NCBI RefSeq assembly: GCF_918741285.1
Contig: NZ_CAKKNC010000001.1
Span: 1,054,001 to 1,118,000 of the forward strand
Source of the DNA: Sphingobium sp. CECT 9361
Lineage (GTDB): Bacteria; Pseudomonadota; Alphaproteobacteria; Sphingomonadales; Sphingomonadaceae
Length of the DNA: 64,000 bases
Direction of reading: 5' to 3'
Numbering within the stretch: the first letter of the stretch is position 1; each line of letters starts with the position of its first letter. Below are positions 27,297 to 39,031 of this stretch, piece after piece. The notes below the pieces were generated by a model. It saw nothing but the letters and a program-made list of their open reading frames with translations, did no database searches and was not told where the DNA came from. Made by a program: the position numbers and the translations under genes.

Positions 27297-29609
27297 TCAG
27301 AACTTGCCGCTGAGCGATACGCCGATGACACGGGGATCGTTGAAAACGGCGGCCATGTAGTTTTCAATGACGCCCTTCAGGTTCTTTTCATTGGTTATGT
27401 TCCGGGCAAATACCGCGAATTCATAAGCGTTGTCAGGAGCGGCATAGCCGATCTTCAAGCCGCCTTCGAAGCTGTTCTTCGACGTAAATTCCTTGGTATC
27501 GTATAGAACAAAGCTGGTCTTACCCTGCATGTTCCAATCGGTAGCCGCAAAAACCTTGCCGCCGTTACCCAGGGGGATGTCATACCGTGCCGTAAGATTA
27601 AGATTGTATTCTGGCGCGTTCGGAAGAGGTTCCCCGTCGATCTGCGCGAAAACGGCAGGCTGGCCGAATACGGGAACAGTAATCGTGGGGTTGCCGACCG
27701 TGCAGACCACCACACCATTTAATGCACAGACCTGCGCGTACACGCGCTTGTCTTTGATTTCGCTATGCAACAGGCTGAGCCCAGCGGAAATCGAGAGGTT
27801 CTCGATGGGAGCCCAGTCCAGTTCTGCTTCCATACCATAGGCTTTCGCCTTGTCTGCGTTGAAGAGCACACCGTTGCCGTTGCTGTCGTTGCCGTTCAAC
27901 TGGATGTCCTTGACCGTATAGGTGAAGGCGCTGGCATTGAAGCGCAGGGTATTGCTGATCTGGCTCTTGAAACCGGCTTCCCAAGACAGGATCGTTTCAG
28001 AATCGGCCGTTGTGAAGTCGGAATTGAATACTGCCGAACGACCCTGAATGGTGGGACCGCGGAAACCCTTCGCGACACGGGCATACAGGCTAAAGTCGGG
28101 GCTGACTTCATATAGCGCGCTTGCATCCCAGCTTGGCTTGCTGTCGGACAGCCGGACATAGCGGCGACCCCGGTAGCTGCTGACACCAGCCGCTGAGTCT
28201 GCTGTCTTAAGCAAACGTGTGCTCTTGGTATCGCGAGTGATGCGGCCACCGCCGGTCAGCGTCAAGTTGGGGAGGATTTCGTAGCTCAACTGGCCGAACA
28301 ACGCCCAGGACGTATTGATGTTGTGCAGTCGCACCCAGTTGTTGGGGTTTCCTGCTGCTGTCGTCAGAAAATAGGCGCGTTGATAAAAATCGGTCGTGTC
28401 ACGCGAATCGAAATACATGCCGCCGAACTGATATTTCAGGCCTGAATCTCCGTTGCTGGACAAGCGCACTTCCTGTGTCCACTGGTCCAGATCGCGGATC
28501 TGGCCCTGGCTCTGGCCAAAGCCGTTGGCCACGCCGTTGACCGGGAAATTGGCAGCTGCGCCACCATCGGTGTCGCCGCGACTGTATCCCGATGTGGTTT
28601 CGTAGGCTGTGATAGACGTCAGCGTGACTGGGCCAAAATCATAGGTAGCCTTCAGCGAGCTGCCATAAGTGTCGTAGGCCTGCGGGTTGTTACGTCCCTC
28701 GTCCAGCGCAATGACGGTGCGCGGTTCGTTCGACACATCATTCGAACCCTTTTTGATAGCAGCACGGTGGAAGATAGTGGACGTGCCGTCATAGCTGCGC
28801 GCATGGCCGGACAGGAGGATCGATGTCTGTTCGTTCGGCGTGGCGAGCAGCTGAACGCGGACATCGCGTTCGTTATAGCCGCCCATAGCGTCCTTTTTCG
28901 GTGACACGGTGCCATCGGCGCTCGGCCCGGCATAGACGTTGTCGACCCAGTCGTCGCGATGCTGGTACAGTGCGGAAACGCGGAAAGCGAGCTTGTCCTG
29001 GATAAGCGGGCCGCCAACGCCACCGTCGAAGGTTACCGTATTGTAGCTACCATAGCTGGCCGACGCGCGGCCTTCATATGTCGTCAGGTTCGGCTTGATG
29101 CTGTCGAACTTGATGATGCCTGCGGTCGTATTGCGACCGAAGAGCGATCCTTGCGGACCGCGCAGCACTTCGACCTGGCTCATGTCGAACACGGGGTTCG
29201 ATTTGAGCACGACATGCTCCAGCACGACGTCGTCCTGAATGATCGAAACGGGCTGCGACGCCCCCAGGTAAAAGTCTATATTGCCAAGGCCGCGAATGTA
29301 AAAGCGTGGGAAAATGCGCCCCGTGGTCGTTTCGGCATACAGGCCAGGTACGCGGCCAGACAAGGCGAGGATATCGTCACCGCCGCTCTGGAAGTCGCGC
29401 AGCTTGTCGCCGGCGACCACGCCGACAGACAACGGCACCTTCTGCAGATTTTCGGAGCGACGCTCCGCAGTGACGACGATGTCGCCAAGCTGCGACTCGT
29501 CGGCAGCGGGCGCCGTGGCATCCTGCGCGCGCGCGACTGTGCCCATGGAAAGTGCGCTGAACGCTGCGGTAAGCAGCAAGGCCGACCGGCCATATTTGGA
29601 GTGCGACAC
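27297..29609 (-). CDS. TonB-dependent outer-membrane receptor
   Basis: The product is about 770 residues from GTG 29609 (translated MSHSKYGRSALL), preceded by AGGGGAA; the open frame continues 65 codons upstream without a plausible start. It has a signal peptide ending VARAQ, the TonB-box/plug start GDIVVTAERRSENLQKVPLS, the plug motif VEVLRGPQGSLFGRNTTAG and a beta-barrel ending ...VIGVSLSGKF. It resembles the large sphingomonad receptor class with broad substrate range. It stands alone, with no adjacent enzyme or regulator to suggest the ligand. Confidence 0.93.
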   Translation of the reverse strand: MSHSKYGRSALLLTAAFSALSMGTVARAQDATAPAADESQLGDIVVTAERRSENLQKVPLSVGVVAGDKLRDFQSGGDDILALSGRVPGLYAETTTGRIFPRFYIRGLGNIDFYLGASQPVSIIQDDVVLEHVVLKSNPVFDMSQVEVLRGPQGSLFGRNTTAGIIKFDSIKPNLTTYEGRASASYGSYNTVTFDGGVGGPLIQDKLAFRVSALYQHRDDWVDNVYAGPSADGTVSPKKDAMGGYNERDVRVQLLATPNEQTSILLSGHARSYDGTSTIFHRAAIKKGSNDVSNEPRTVIALDEGRNNPQAYDTYGSSLKATYDFGPVTLTSITAYETTSGYSRGDTDGGAAANFPVNGVANGFGQSQGQIRDLDQWTQEVRLSSNGDSGLKYQFGGMYFDSRDTTDFYQRAYFLTTAAGNPNNWVRLHNINTSWALFGQLSYEILPNLTLTGGGRITRDTKSTRLLKTADSAAGVSSYRGRRYVRLSDSKPSWDASALYEVSPDFSLYARVAKGFRGPTIQGRSAVFNSDFTTADSETILSWEAGFKSQISNTLRFNASAFTYTVKDIQLNGNDSNGNGVLFNADKAKAYGMEAELDWAPIENLSISAGLSLLHSEIKDKRVYAQVCALNGVVVCTVGNPTITVPVFGQPAVFAQIDGEPLPNAPEYNLNLTARYDIPLGNGGKVFAATDWNMQGKTSFVLYDTKEFTSKNSFEGGLKIGYAAPDNAYEFAVFARNITNEKNLKGVIENYMAAVFNDPRVIGVSLSGKF

Positions 29610-31359
<1,750 letters not shown>

Positions 31360-32541
31360 ATGATTCCCGCAGCGCGGGTGCAGGCCGCAATCGACCTGCT
31401 CGACGAAGTGGTGCTGTCCGCTCGCGATGGCGGTCCCGCCGCCGACACGCTGATAGCCCGATATTTCAAGACGCGGCGCTATGCCGGGTCGAAGGACCGG
31501 CGCGCTGTCCGCGATCTGGTGTACGATGCCATTCGTCGTGCGGGCGAGCGCCCCGAAAGCGGGCGTGCGGCGATGCTGGGTCTCTTGCAGGATCAACCCG
31601 ATCTTGCCGCGCATTTCGACGGATCGCCTCACGGCCCTGCCGCCATTGTCGAAGGCGAAAAGCCGACGAACGGTCGCCTCGTCCCACGTTGGATCGCGCC
31701 GCTGCTGTCTGACTTGATCGATGCGCGGGAGCGCACGGCGCTGTTGGCACGCGCTCCGCTCGATGTGCGCGTGAACAGGCTGAAGGCGACGCGCGACGAG
31801 GTGGCGGGGATGCTGTCCGATGCGACTGTCATCGATTCGCTGCCCGACGCACTGCGTCTGCCGGAAGGCTACCCGCTCGAAAAAAGCGATGCATGGGATC
31901 AGGGTCTGGTCGAAGTACAGGACGCCGGTAGCCAGATCATTGCCGCGACCTGCGGTGCGCAGCCGGGCATGACTGTCATCGATCTATGCGCGGGTGCGGG
32001 GGGCAAGACCTTGGCCCTTGCCGCCGCGATGGAGGGGCAGGGCACACTGATAGCGGCCGATACGGTGCGGTCGCGGCTTCAGCGCCTGACACCGCGCGCC
32101 GAACGGGCGGGGGCGGGCTTCATCGAAACCCTGCTGCTCGATCAGGGACGTGAAGGCGCTGCGCTGGGCAGCTATGAGGGCAAGGCGGACATCGTGCTCG
32201 TGGATGCGCCATGTTCCGGCACAGGCACATGGCGGCGCAATCCCGAAGCGCGCTGGCGCCTGACGCCCGACCGGCTGACGCGGCTGACGGTGGAGCAGGC
32301 CCGCATTCTCGATATCGCTGCGCCGCTGGTGCGCGACGGCGGTCGTCTCGTGTACGCTGTGTGCGCTCTTACCGATCGCGAAGGCCGCAATCAGGTGGAT
32401 GCCTTTTTGAAGCGGCATCCCGGATGGACGGCCGTGCCGGTTGGCGGCGCGGTCGGGCGGGTCTGGGGCATGGGACAGTTGCTAACGCCGCATCATGATG
32501 GCACGGATGGTTTTTTCCTGGCGGTGCTGGAAAAGTCTTAA
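31360..32541 (+). CDS. RsmB/NOL1-NOP2-family RNA m5C methyltransferase
   Basis: This 393-residue protein has the SAM-binding motif [18 protein letters not shown], motif IV with its cysteine in [18 protein letters not shown], and motif VI cysteine in [15 protein letters not shown]; the two cysteines are the catalytic and release residues of RNA cytosine-5 methyltransferases. The N-terminal part is short and does not look like the NusB-like domain of E. coli RsmB, so the target may differ. It directly abuts guaB (no gap) and its TAA overlaps a downstream ATG (TAATG). Confidence 0.92.
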   Translation: MIPAARVQAAIDLLDEVVLSARDGGPAADTLIARYFKTRRYAGSKDRRAVRDLVYDAIRRAGERPESGRAAMLGLLQDQPDLAAHFDGSPHGPAAIVEGEKPTNGRLVPRWIAPLLSDLIDARERTALLARAPLDVRVNRLKATRDEVAGMLSDATVIDSLPDALRLPEGYPLEKSDAWDQGLVEVQDAGSQIIAATCGAQPGMTVIDLCAGAGGKTLALAAAMEGQGTLIAADTVRSRLQRLTPRAERAGAGFIETLLLDQGREGAALGSYEGKADIVLVDAPCSGTGTWRRNPEARWRLTPDRLTRLTVEQARILDIAAPLVRDGGRLVYAVCALTDREGRNQVDAFLKRHPGWTAVPVGGAVGRVWGMGQLLTPHHDGTDGFFLAVLEKS

Positions 32542-32597
32542 TGGACAAACACGCGCGAAACGGTGAAAATCCGGCGGAATCGATGCTGGAGACTATC

Positions 32598-33116
32598 ATG
32601 CGTTTCACCCCTGCCACTGTTGCCCTTGCTGTCCTGCTCGCCACTGTGTCGAGTGTCGGGATCAGCCAGCGGCCGGATGCGCAGATCGACCCCGTGTCGC
32701 TTGAATGGCTGAAAAAGGGGGAGGCCGCGCAGCAGGCAGGCGATCTTTCCGGTGCTACCGATGCAATGGAAACAGCACTCGCTATCGATCCCCGTAACCG
32801 TGGTGCCTATTTAGGTCTGGGGAAGGTCGCGCGTGCGCAAGGTCTGCAGGGGAAGGCGATCCGCTATTATCGCGAGGCATTGCTGCTCGATCCGACCGAT
32901 GTTCATGCCCTTGCGGGGCAGGGGCAGGCGATGGTGGAAAAGGGTGCCATAGCCAAGGCGCGCGAAAATCTGGCGCAGGTGAAAAACCTCTGTAAAGATG
33001 GCTGCGCAGCGGCAACGCAGCTTGCGGCTACCATCGACAAAGGTGTGCCGCCGACGGTGCTGACGGCCAAGGATGTTGTGCCGACACCGACGGTCGTTCC
33101 AACCAAGCAACCCTAA
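32598..33116 (+). CDS. Exported TPR-repeat protein
   Basis: The product is about 172 residues from ATG 32598, preceded by CTGGAG, which gives a typical signal peptide ([21 protein letters not shown]). An in-frame ATG at 32541 overlaps the methyltransferase stop and would add 19 residues. About three tetratricopeptide-like helical repeats follow ([42 protein letters not shown] and following), then a Pro/Thr/Val-rich tail. It is probably periplasmic and mediates protein contacts. The partner is unknown. Confidence 0.8.
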   Translation: MRFTPATVALAVLLATVSSVGISQRPDAQIDPVSLEWLKKGEAAQQAGDLSGATDAMETALAIDPRNRGAYLGLGKVARAQGLQGKAIRYYREALLLDPTDVHALAGQGQAMVEKGAIAKARENLAQVKNLCKDGCAAATQLAATIDKGVPPTVLTAKDVVPTPTVVPTKQP

Positions 33117-33130
33117 AATCCTGCCTGGGG

Positions 33131-33154
33131 CAGTGAGCGTGCGTTCGCTTACTG
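33131..33154. terminator. Short hairpin between TPR gene and ksgA
   Basis: CAGTGAGCG (33131-33139) pairs with CGCTTACTG (33146-33154), with one G-U pair and a six-base loop. It overlaps the ksgA stop and sits 15 bp past the convergent TPR gene stop. Confidence 0.5.
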
Positions 33155-33973
33155 GCTTAAAATGCGCGCAACCGTTACAAATTCTGCAATCGTCAATGTC
33201 TCGGCCCGACGTTGCGAGTCGATCCCTGCGGATTCCAGCGCGGCAAGACCGCCCGGAAGTCCTTTCAGGCTTTGCCGCAACATCTTGCGACGCTGACCGA
33301 ACGCCGCAGCGGTCAGGCGCTCCAGATGTTTGAAATCGACTCCCTCCGGCTGCGGGGCAGGTTCGATGTGAACGACCGCGGACATCACCTTGGGCGGAGG
33401 CGTGAAGGCACTGCGGTGCACCTTCATCGCAATGCGCGGCGTCGACCGCCATTGGCTGAGGACCGCAAGACGACCGTAATGATCGCTGTTGGGCTGAGCC
33501 ACGATCCGCTCGGCAACCTCGTGCTGAAACATGAGCGTCAGCGATGCCCACCACGGTTGCCAGTCCGCCGATAGCCAGCCGACAAGCAATGCCGTGCCGA
33601 CATTATAGGGAAGGTTGGCCACGATATGCGCGCCTTCGCCCGCCACGCTACGCGCGTCCACGGCCATGGCATCGCCTTCGATTACGGTAAGCCGATCGGG
33701 AAAAGCGGCGTCCAGTTCGGCCAGGGCCGGCAGGCATCTGCGGTCGCGCTCTACTGCAACCACGCGCGCGCCCGTGCGTAACAAGGCGCGGGTTAGGCCG
33801 CCGGGGCCGGGGCCGACTTCATAGGCCGTCGCGTTCTGCAGCGGTCCAGGAATAGCAGCTATGCGGTCGAGCAATTGCTCGTCGAGCAGAAAGTTCTGCC
33901 CGAGCGCTTTGCTTGCCTGAAGCCCGTGCGCGGCAATAACTTCCCGCAGAGGCGGTAGCTTCGGCAGGGACAT
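33149..33973 (-). CDS. ksgA: 16S rRNA dimethyladenosine transferase RsmA
   Basis: This 274-residue methyltransferase modifies the two adjacent adenines of the 16S rRNA 3' hairpin and serves as a late 30S assembly checkpoint. Visible are LGQNFLLD near the N-terminus, the SAM motif [15 protein letters not shown], the acidic VAVERD motif and the catalytic NLPYNVG. Its ATG overlaps the pdxA stop by one base (TGATG), so it is translationally coupled as the last gene of lptD-surA-pdxA-ksgA. Confidence 0.97.
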   Translation of the reverse strand: MSLPKLPPLREVIAAHGLQASKALGQNFLLDEQLLDRIAAIPGPLQNATAYEVGPGPGGLTRALLRTGARVVAVERDRRCLPALAELDAAFPDRLTVIEGDAMAVDARSVAGEGAHIVANLPYNVGTALLVGWLSADWQPWWASLTLMFQHEVAERIVAQPNSDHYGRLAVLSQWRSTPRIAMKVHRSAFTPPPKVMSAVVHIEPAPQPEGVDFKHLERLTAAAFGQRRKMLRQSLKGLPGGLAALESAGIDSQRRAETLTIAEFVTVARILSQ

Positions 33974-35031
33974 CAGGCCTCAGCAGAGGCAAGAGCGGCG
34001 GAATCGGCGGCGCGACGATGGTTTGCCGCTTCCCCCGCCATGCGGATCGCGGCGATCATCGCGCCGGGATTGGCGCTGTTGGTTCCGGCAATACCGAATG
34101 CCGTGCCATGATCGGGCGATGTCCGGATGATCGGCAGGCCCAGCGTCATGTTTACGCCTTCGTCGAAATGCAGCGTCTTGACCGGGATAAGTGCCTGATC
34201 GTGATACATGCACATGCACACGTCATAGGTCTTGCGCGCGCGGCTGTGAAACAGGGCATCGGCAGCATGGGGGCCGGTCACATCGATCCCATCCGCCCGC
34301 AGCGAGGCGATGGCCGGGGCGATCACATCGATCTCTTCCCGCCCCAATGCGCCGTTTTCTCCGGCATGCGGGTTGAGGCCGGTCATTACGAGGCGGGGCT
34401 TGGCTATGCCGAAATTGCGCTGCAGACCCTTCGCGGTGGCGATGGTGCGCGCACGGATGAGATCGATTGTCAGTGCGCGTGGTACGTCGGCTAATGCCAG
34501 GTGAATGGTTATCGGCACCACCCGCAACGATGGTCCTGCGAGCATCATCACCGCATTGTCATGCGATACGCCACAGCGTTCGGCGATGAATTCTGTCTGG
34601 CCGGGATGCGAAAAGCCGACACCATAAAGTTGCGTCTTGCCGACGGGGGCCGTGATTATTCCAGCCGCAGACCCTGAACGGGCAAGGCCGACAGCACATT
34701 CGAGCGCCTGTAGAGCAGCGCGGGCGCCATCGGAGCTGGCTTCACCCGGCACGATGGAACCTGCGTTGGCTACGCGCAAACATGGCAGCGCGTTGGGGAA
34801 GGCCGCATGCGCTTCCTCCGGCCCCTCGATTTCGCGCATCGGGCCGCCCCAAACGGCTTTTATTGCCGCAGGATCGCCGACGGCGAAGAAGCACGACAGG
34901 TTCCGCGCTTCGCGCATGCCCCATGCCTTAGCGACTATTTCCGCCCCAATGCCCGCCGGGTCGCCCAGCGAAATGGCAAAGGGGGCAATCGGTGAGGACG
35001 AAAGGTCGGACAGTGCCTCGCCCTCACTCAT
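33973..35031 (-). CDS. pdxA: 4-hydroxythreonine-4-phosphate dehydrogenase
   Basis: This 352-residue enzyme of pyridoxal-phosphate synthesis oxidises 4-phosphohydroxythreonine using NAD. It opens with [13 protein letters not shown], and the three metal-binding histidines fit [21 protein letters not shown] and [11 protein letters not shown]. The ATG overlaps the surA stop by one base. The surA-pdxA-ksgA order is the classical one known from enterobacteria. Confidence 0.97.
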   Translation of the reverse strand: MSEGEALSDLSSSPIAPFAISLGDPAGIGAEIVAKAWGMREARNLSCFFAVGDPAAIKAVWGGPMREIEGPEEAHAAFPNALPCLRVANAGSIVPGEASSDGARAALQALECAVGLARSGSAAGIITAPVGKTQLYGVGFSHPGQTEFIAERCGVSHDNAVMMLAGPSLRVVPITIHLALADVPRALTIDLIRARTIATAKGLQRNFGIAKPRLVMTGLNPHAGENGALGREEIDVIAPAIASLRADGIDVTGPHAADALFHSRARKTYDVCMCMYHDQALIPVKTLHFDEGVNMTLGLPIIRTSPDHGTAFGIAGTNSANPGAMIAAIRMAGEAANHRRAADSAALASAEA

Positions 35032-36404
35032 CAGTTATAGTCGATCACCGCATCGCGGCGAAGATCGCGCAGATAGATACGCGCGCGCTTATTCACGCGC
35101 TCTTCCTCCATCTGAGCCTGAATTTGTTCAGAAGAAGGAGCACCAGCAGCGGCTGCGTCGTCGCGACCGCACAGCACGAGAACGCGCACGCCGTCTTCTA
35201 CCGAACCGAAGGGCGGCGTGGACTGGCCGATCTGCAAGCCCAGCAGCATTTCCTGCAGCGGCCCAGGCAAATCGCGGATTTTGACATTGTCGTTGTCCAC
35301 GACATCGGCGCCCAGTTTTGCGCCAACGTCATTGGCCGCACCGCAACCCTGAATTGCCTTGGTCTGAGACGCAAAGCTGGCTGCACGATCCGTGGCCTGC
35401 TCCTTCGTCGTTCCCTTCGGAAATGCGATTGAGAGCTGCTTGAGGCTCAATAGCGCATCTCTTGGATCGGCGGTCAGAACCTTGCGCTTGTCCATGACGT
35501 ACAACAGCGATACGCCGCCCGGCACGGAGATAGGTCCGGCGATTTGCCCCACTTCCATCTCGGTTGCAGCCGTGGCAAGTTCGTCGGGCAACTGCGCAGG
35601 GCGGACCCAACCCAGATCGCCGCCTACCGCCGCCGTGGAGGCTTCGGAAAACTGGCGCGCATAGGCAGCGAAGGAGCCGCCCTTACGAATCTGATCGATG
35701 ATGTTGCGTGCGTTGGCTGAGATCTGCGCGGCATTTTCCGGTGTGGCAGACAGGTAGATTTCGCCGATCCGGAATTCGTCCGTACCCTTTGCCGCATTTA
35801 GCCGGTCAACGACGGATTTCACTTCGTCCTCGCCAACGTTGACGAACGGCTGCACATTGCGTCGCAGCAGGCGGTTCCAGGCCAATTCGCCTTCAATCTG
35901 GCGCTTGATGCTCGCGGACGAACTGCCCTGTTGACGCAGATAGGCTTCGAAGTCTTTCGGGCTTTTGCGGAAATTGGCAGCCACGCGCTCGTAGCTTTGT
36001 TCGACTTCAGCCGGATCGACCTTGATGCTGTTGGCAGCGGCTTCTTGGATCTGCAGCGTTTCGTCGATAAGGTTGCGCAGAACCTGCACGCGAAGACGTT
36101 CTTTTTCCTCGTCCGCAACCTTTCCGCCGTTAGCGGTGATTATAAGCGCGAGGCGCTGATCGATATCGGTTCCTGTGATAATCGAACCGTTGACGATTGC
36201 AGTCGCCTTACGGACGTTCGGGTCGCCCTTGCCGAAAATCGTCATGTTCTTCGGCAGGTCGAGGGCGGAGGAAGGCGCGCTACCTTCATCGGGAACCGTC
36301 TGTGCCAATGAAGACACCCCCACGGACAGCATGGCCATCGCTAGCAAGGAAGCCCGTAGAGCGGCAAATCGGGGCCGACGCGCGGCAGAAATAGAACCTA
36401 TCAT
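35031..36404 (-). CDS. surA: Periplasmic chaperone / peptidyl-prolyl isomerase SurA
   Basis: This 457-residue protein assists outer-membrane protein folding. It has an N-terminal signal peptide (about 1-34, ending SSLAQT), the SurA N-terminal chaperone domain (VNGSIITGTDIDQRLALII) and parvulin PPIase domains, one recognisable by GGDLGWVRPAQLP. Length is close to E. coli SurA (428). It lies downstream of lptD, whose product depends on SurA, in the same operon. Confidence 0.95.
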   Translation of the reverse strand: MIGSISAARRPRFAALRASLLAMAMLSVGVSSLAQTVPDEGSAPSSALDLPKNMTIFGKGDPNVRKATAIVNGSIITGTDIDQRLALIITANGGKVADEEKERLRVQVLRNLIDETLQIQEAAANSIKVDPAEVEQSYERVAANFRKSPKDFEAYLRQQGSSSASIKRQIEGELAWNRLLRRNVQPFVNVGEDEVKSVVDRLNAAKGTDEFRIGEIYLSATPENAAQISANARNIIDQIRKGGSFAAYARQFSEASTAAVGGDLGWVRPAQLPDELATAATEMEVGQIAGPISVPGGVSLLYVMDKRKVLTADPRDALLSLKQLSIAFPKGTTKEQATDRAASFASQTKAIQGCGAANDVGAKLGADVVDNDNVKIRDLPGPLQEMLLGLQIGQSTPPFGSVEDGVRVLVLCGRDDAAAAGAPSSEQIQAQMEEERVNKRARIYLRDLRRDAVIDYN

Positions 36405-36537
36405 CGGCGAAATATACTCTCCAACTCGTACCCGCAGATGCCGGGATGCACCTTATGACAATCTACGTCTTAACCCGGCCTGAGCGAAATCGCTGACGGA
36501 CAGGATATGCCCATCGCGCAAAATTCACCTCAACCCT

Positions 36538-38814
36538 TTATATCCCAAGATTGCGAAAAGCCAGCCGCAGGAGGAAAGTGTTGCCCTGCTTCGCGTCGCC
36601 GGTCGTGCGATAGTCGCGGCGCCAGGTCAGGCCGAACTCCAGACAGTCGTCGGCATAAGAAACGCCGACCCTATGCCGCAGCGGCTGATACCCATCCGAA
36701 ATCGAAATGGGATCCTCCCGCGCATCCGTTAGATCGATCACAGTCGATCCGAATAGCGACCAGAAGCGAGTCACCTGTACCCTGCCACCTAAACGGACTT
36801 CCTCGCGATCCTGCAAATCTTCAAGCGCGGCGGACGCATTGCGGTTAAGGCGGAGGTATCCGACGGTCGCATAGGTCTTGTCCGTGCCGACTGTGGCGTC
36901 CAGTTCGTTTCGGCGAATGCCCAGACTGTCCTTATCCAGTCGATAGCGATGAACGAAGCGAACGAAATCGGTGAACTTTACCGTCGTGCGGCCGACTACG
37001 TCCGAGACGCGCTCCGATAGGCCGGTGCCATCGGGGAAGAGATTAGGCCGACGATCCAGGCGGTAGCTCTGGCCTATCACAGTGCTGATCGAGAGGTTCT
37101 TCCTGTCGAGCTGATATTCGAAGCCGTAAGTGATTCGCGTGGAATCCTCGAACCGATCGTATCCGGGGAAACGATTGAGCGAGAAAAGATTGCTGTCTTC
37201 CAGATCGACGGCGCGTGCATCCTCGTTCGGGACAGACAGATTGGCGAGACGTGGCGCGGCCACGATTTGGACGCGAGGTGTAATGCGCTGCGTGCCGCCA
37301 AACGCCGCGCCGATGAAGGGCCAGCGGATGTCGACGGCTGCCGCAGCAATGCCGCGCGTTTCCCAGCCACTATTGCCGCGATAGCTGACCGTCTCGGTAA
37401 GATTATTTTGATCGCTGTGATAGACGTCGCCACGCAAGTAACCGGTGAAAGTCACTTCCTGACCCAGCCCGCTGAGCTTGCGCAAACTCCACTCTGCCCC
37501 GACGAATGCGCGTTGTGTATCCTGCCCCTCGGTCCGTGTTATTGCGAGGGAATTGGCTTGCAGTTGAATACGCCCACCCAGAACCGGGTCGGTCAGACGC
37601 AGGCGATAGTCGACAATCGGCAAGGCGACCGGAACCTGGCCCTGATCGTCGTTGGCGCGCAGCGTTTGTGTCGCCCAGCCTGACAGCGAGAAATAGCTGT
37701 TCGCATCAATGCGCTCGGCCTGAAGGGTCGAGCGTAGACGATCGTCGCGGCTGATGTCGTAGCGCCGCAGGAAGGTACGGTCGGTAGCAGTACGGATCGA
37801 TCCGCTGACGCTCCATTCGGGGTCCAGTTGCAGCCGACCGCTGGCGTCCAGATAGCCACGGAAACCCTTTTGGGAATTTACCGTAGGATCTGTGTTCGAC
37901 GCTGGCAGGCGCGAGCCATAGGTGGCATATCCGGTGATCTGATACGCGCCATTGTCCAGCAGTGCGCGATAATTGGCTGCCACCATTGGAAGCGCTTCGG
38001 AAAACACACGCGGGGTGATTGTGAGGTCGCGATTCGGCGCGATGCGAATATAATAGGGAATGGCGGCTTCCAAGCCGTTGACCCGATCGTAGCGCAGGTC
38101 CGGGACAAGCAATCCATTGCCGCCGCCTTCGCCGACTGGGTGGGAAAGCCCGGGCAACGGGATCAGCGGCAAGCCGAACAGTTCGATCTTTGCATTGGTA
38201 TAGGAAACACGCTGACGGACGGGATCATAGACCACCTTGACCGCTTTGATCTGCCACGTCGGCTCTTTCGGGCAGCCCGCGCTGTCTTCGACGGAGCAAC
38301 CGGTATAGGCTGCGCGGTTTAGGGTGTAGACGCCATTCACCCGTGACGCTTTGGCTGCGGCAAGCCGCCCGCCGCTGTCCAGCACCAGCAGCATGTTCTC
38401 GACGAGGCCGTCCTTAAGCGTGTCGGTTACATCGACCTTGTCGCCATAGGCGATGTTGCCTTCGGGATCGGTGATCGACACATTGCCATTGGCGACGACC
38501 TTGCCGCTTTTGCGTTCCCATGTCACGCCATCGGCGCGCAGGCGGTTGCCTTGCCGCACCATCTGCACATTGCCGCTGGCGGTAACGATGTCCGCGTCGG
38601 AATCATATTCCAGCTTGTCTGCCGAAAATGCGATTTCCTCATCCGTTGCAGGCGTCGGCGTGTCGGCGGCAGCCAGTGATTTGGGAGGCTCGTTCAATAT
38701 CTGCCCTGCCGCAGGCGTCGCGCCGACAGCCAAGAATAAGGTGGGAAGGGCCAGAGCCCAGGTCACACTATGCGTCGCTACTGACGGACCGGAGAGGCGA
38801 TTACGGCTGTTCAT
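36538..38814 (-). CDS. lptD: LPS-assembly protein LptD
   Basis: The product is about 758 residues from ATG 38814, giving the signal segment ending PAAGQ; an alternative GTG at 38847 adds 11 residues. After the signal comes an OstA/LptA-like beta-jellyroll (ISFSADKLEY-like start, TASGNVQMVRQGNRLRADG), then the large C-terminal beta-barrel that inserts LPS into the outer membrane with LptE. The cysteine pattern (YTGCSVEDSAGCPKEPTW) near the jellyroll could form disulfides as in E. coli LptD. The C-terminus LRLAFRNLGI is typical of an outer-membrane beta strand. Confidence 0.95.
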   Translation of the reverse strand: MNSRNRLSGPSVATHSVTWALALPTLFLAVGATPAAGQILNEPPKSLAAADTPTPATDEEIAFSADKLEYDSDADIVTASGNVQMVRQGNRLRADGVTWERKSGKVVANGNVSITDPEGNIAYGDKVDVTDTLKDGLVENMLLVLDSGGRLAAAKASRVNGVYTLNRAAYTGCSVEDSAGCPKEPTWQIKAVKVVYDPVRQRVSYTNAKIELFGLPLIPLPGLSHPVGEGGGNGLLVPDLRYDRVNGLEAAIPYYIRIAPNRDLTITPRVFSEALPMVAANYRALLDNGAYQITGYATYGSRLPASNTDPTVNSQKGFRGYLDASGRLQLDPEWSVSGSIRTATDRTFLRRYDISRDDRLRSTLQAERIDANSYFSLSGWATQTLRANDDQGQVPVALPIVDYRLRLTDPVLGGRIQLQANSLAITRTEGQDTQRAFVGAEWSLRKLSGLGQEVTFTGYLRGDVYHSDQNNLTETVSYRGNSGWETRGIAAAAVDIRWPFIGAAFGGTQRITPRVQIVAAPRLANLSVPNEDARAVDLEDSNLFSLNRFPGYDRFEDSTRITYGFEYQLDRKNLSISTVIGQSYRLDRRPNLFPDGTGLSERVSDVVGRTTVKFTDFVRFVHRYRLDKDSLGIRRNELDATVGTDKTYATVGYLRLNRNASAALEDLQDREEVRLGGRVQVTRFWSLFGSTVIDLTDAREDPISISDGYQPLRHRVGVSYADDCLEFGLTWRRDYRTTGDAKQGNTFLLRLAFRNLGI

Positions 38815-39031
38815 GAAGGGTACGGACGCACTTTCAGTGTGATGCACTGACGCCTATTGCATTGCTTCGCGCCGCCCGCAATCGTCATGACGACTATCGA
38901 GAAACGGAAAATTACATGAAGCGCTTTGCCACAGCGACCGGCGCGCACTATCTCACCATCCTATCCCTTTGCCAGAATATCCCATATCGGGTTGTTGGCA
39001 CCCCTGTTTGCTCATGGAAAGAATGACCCTG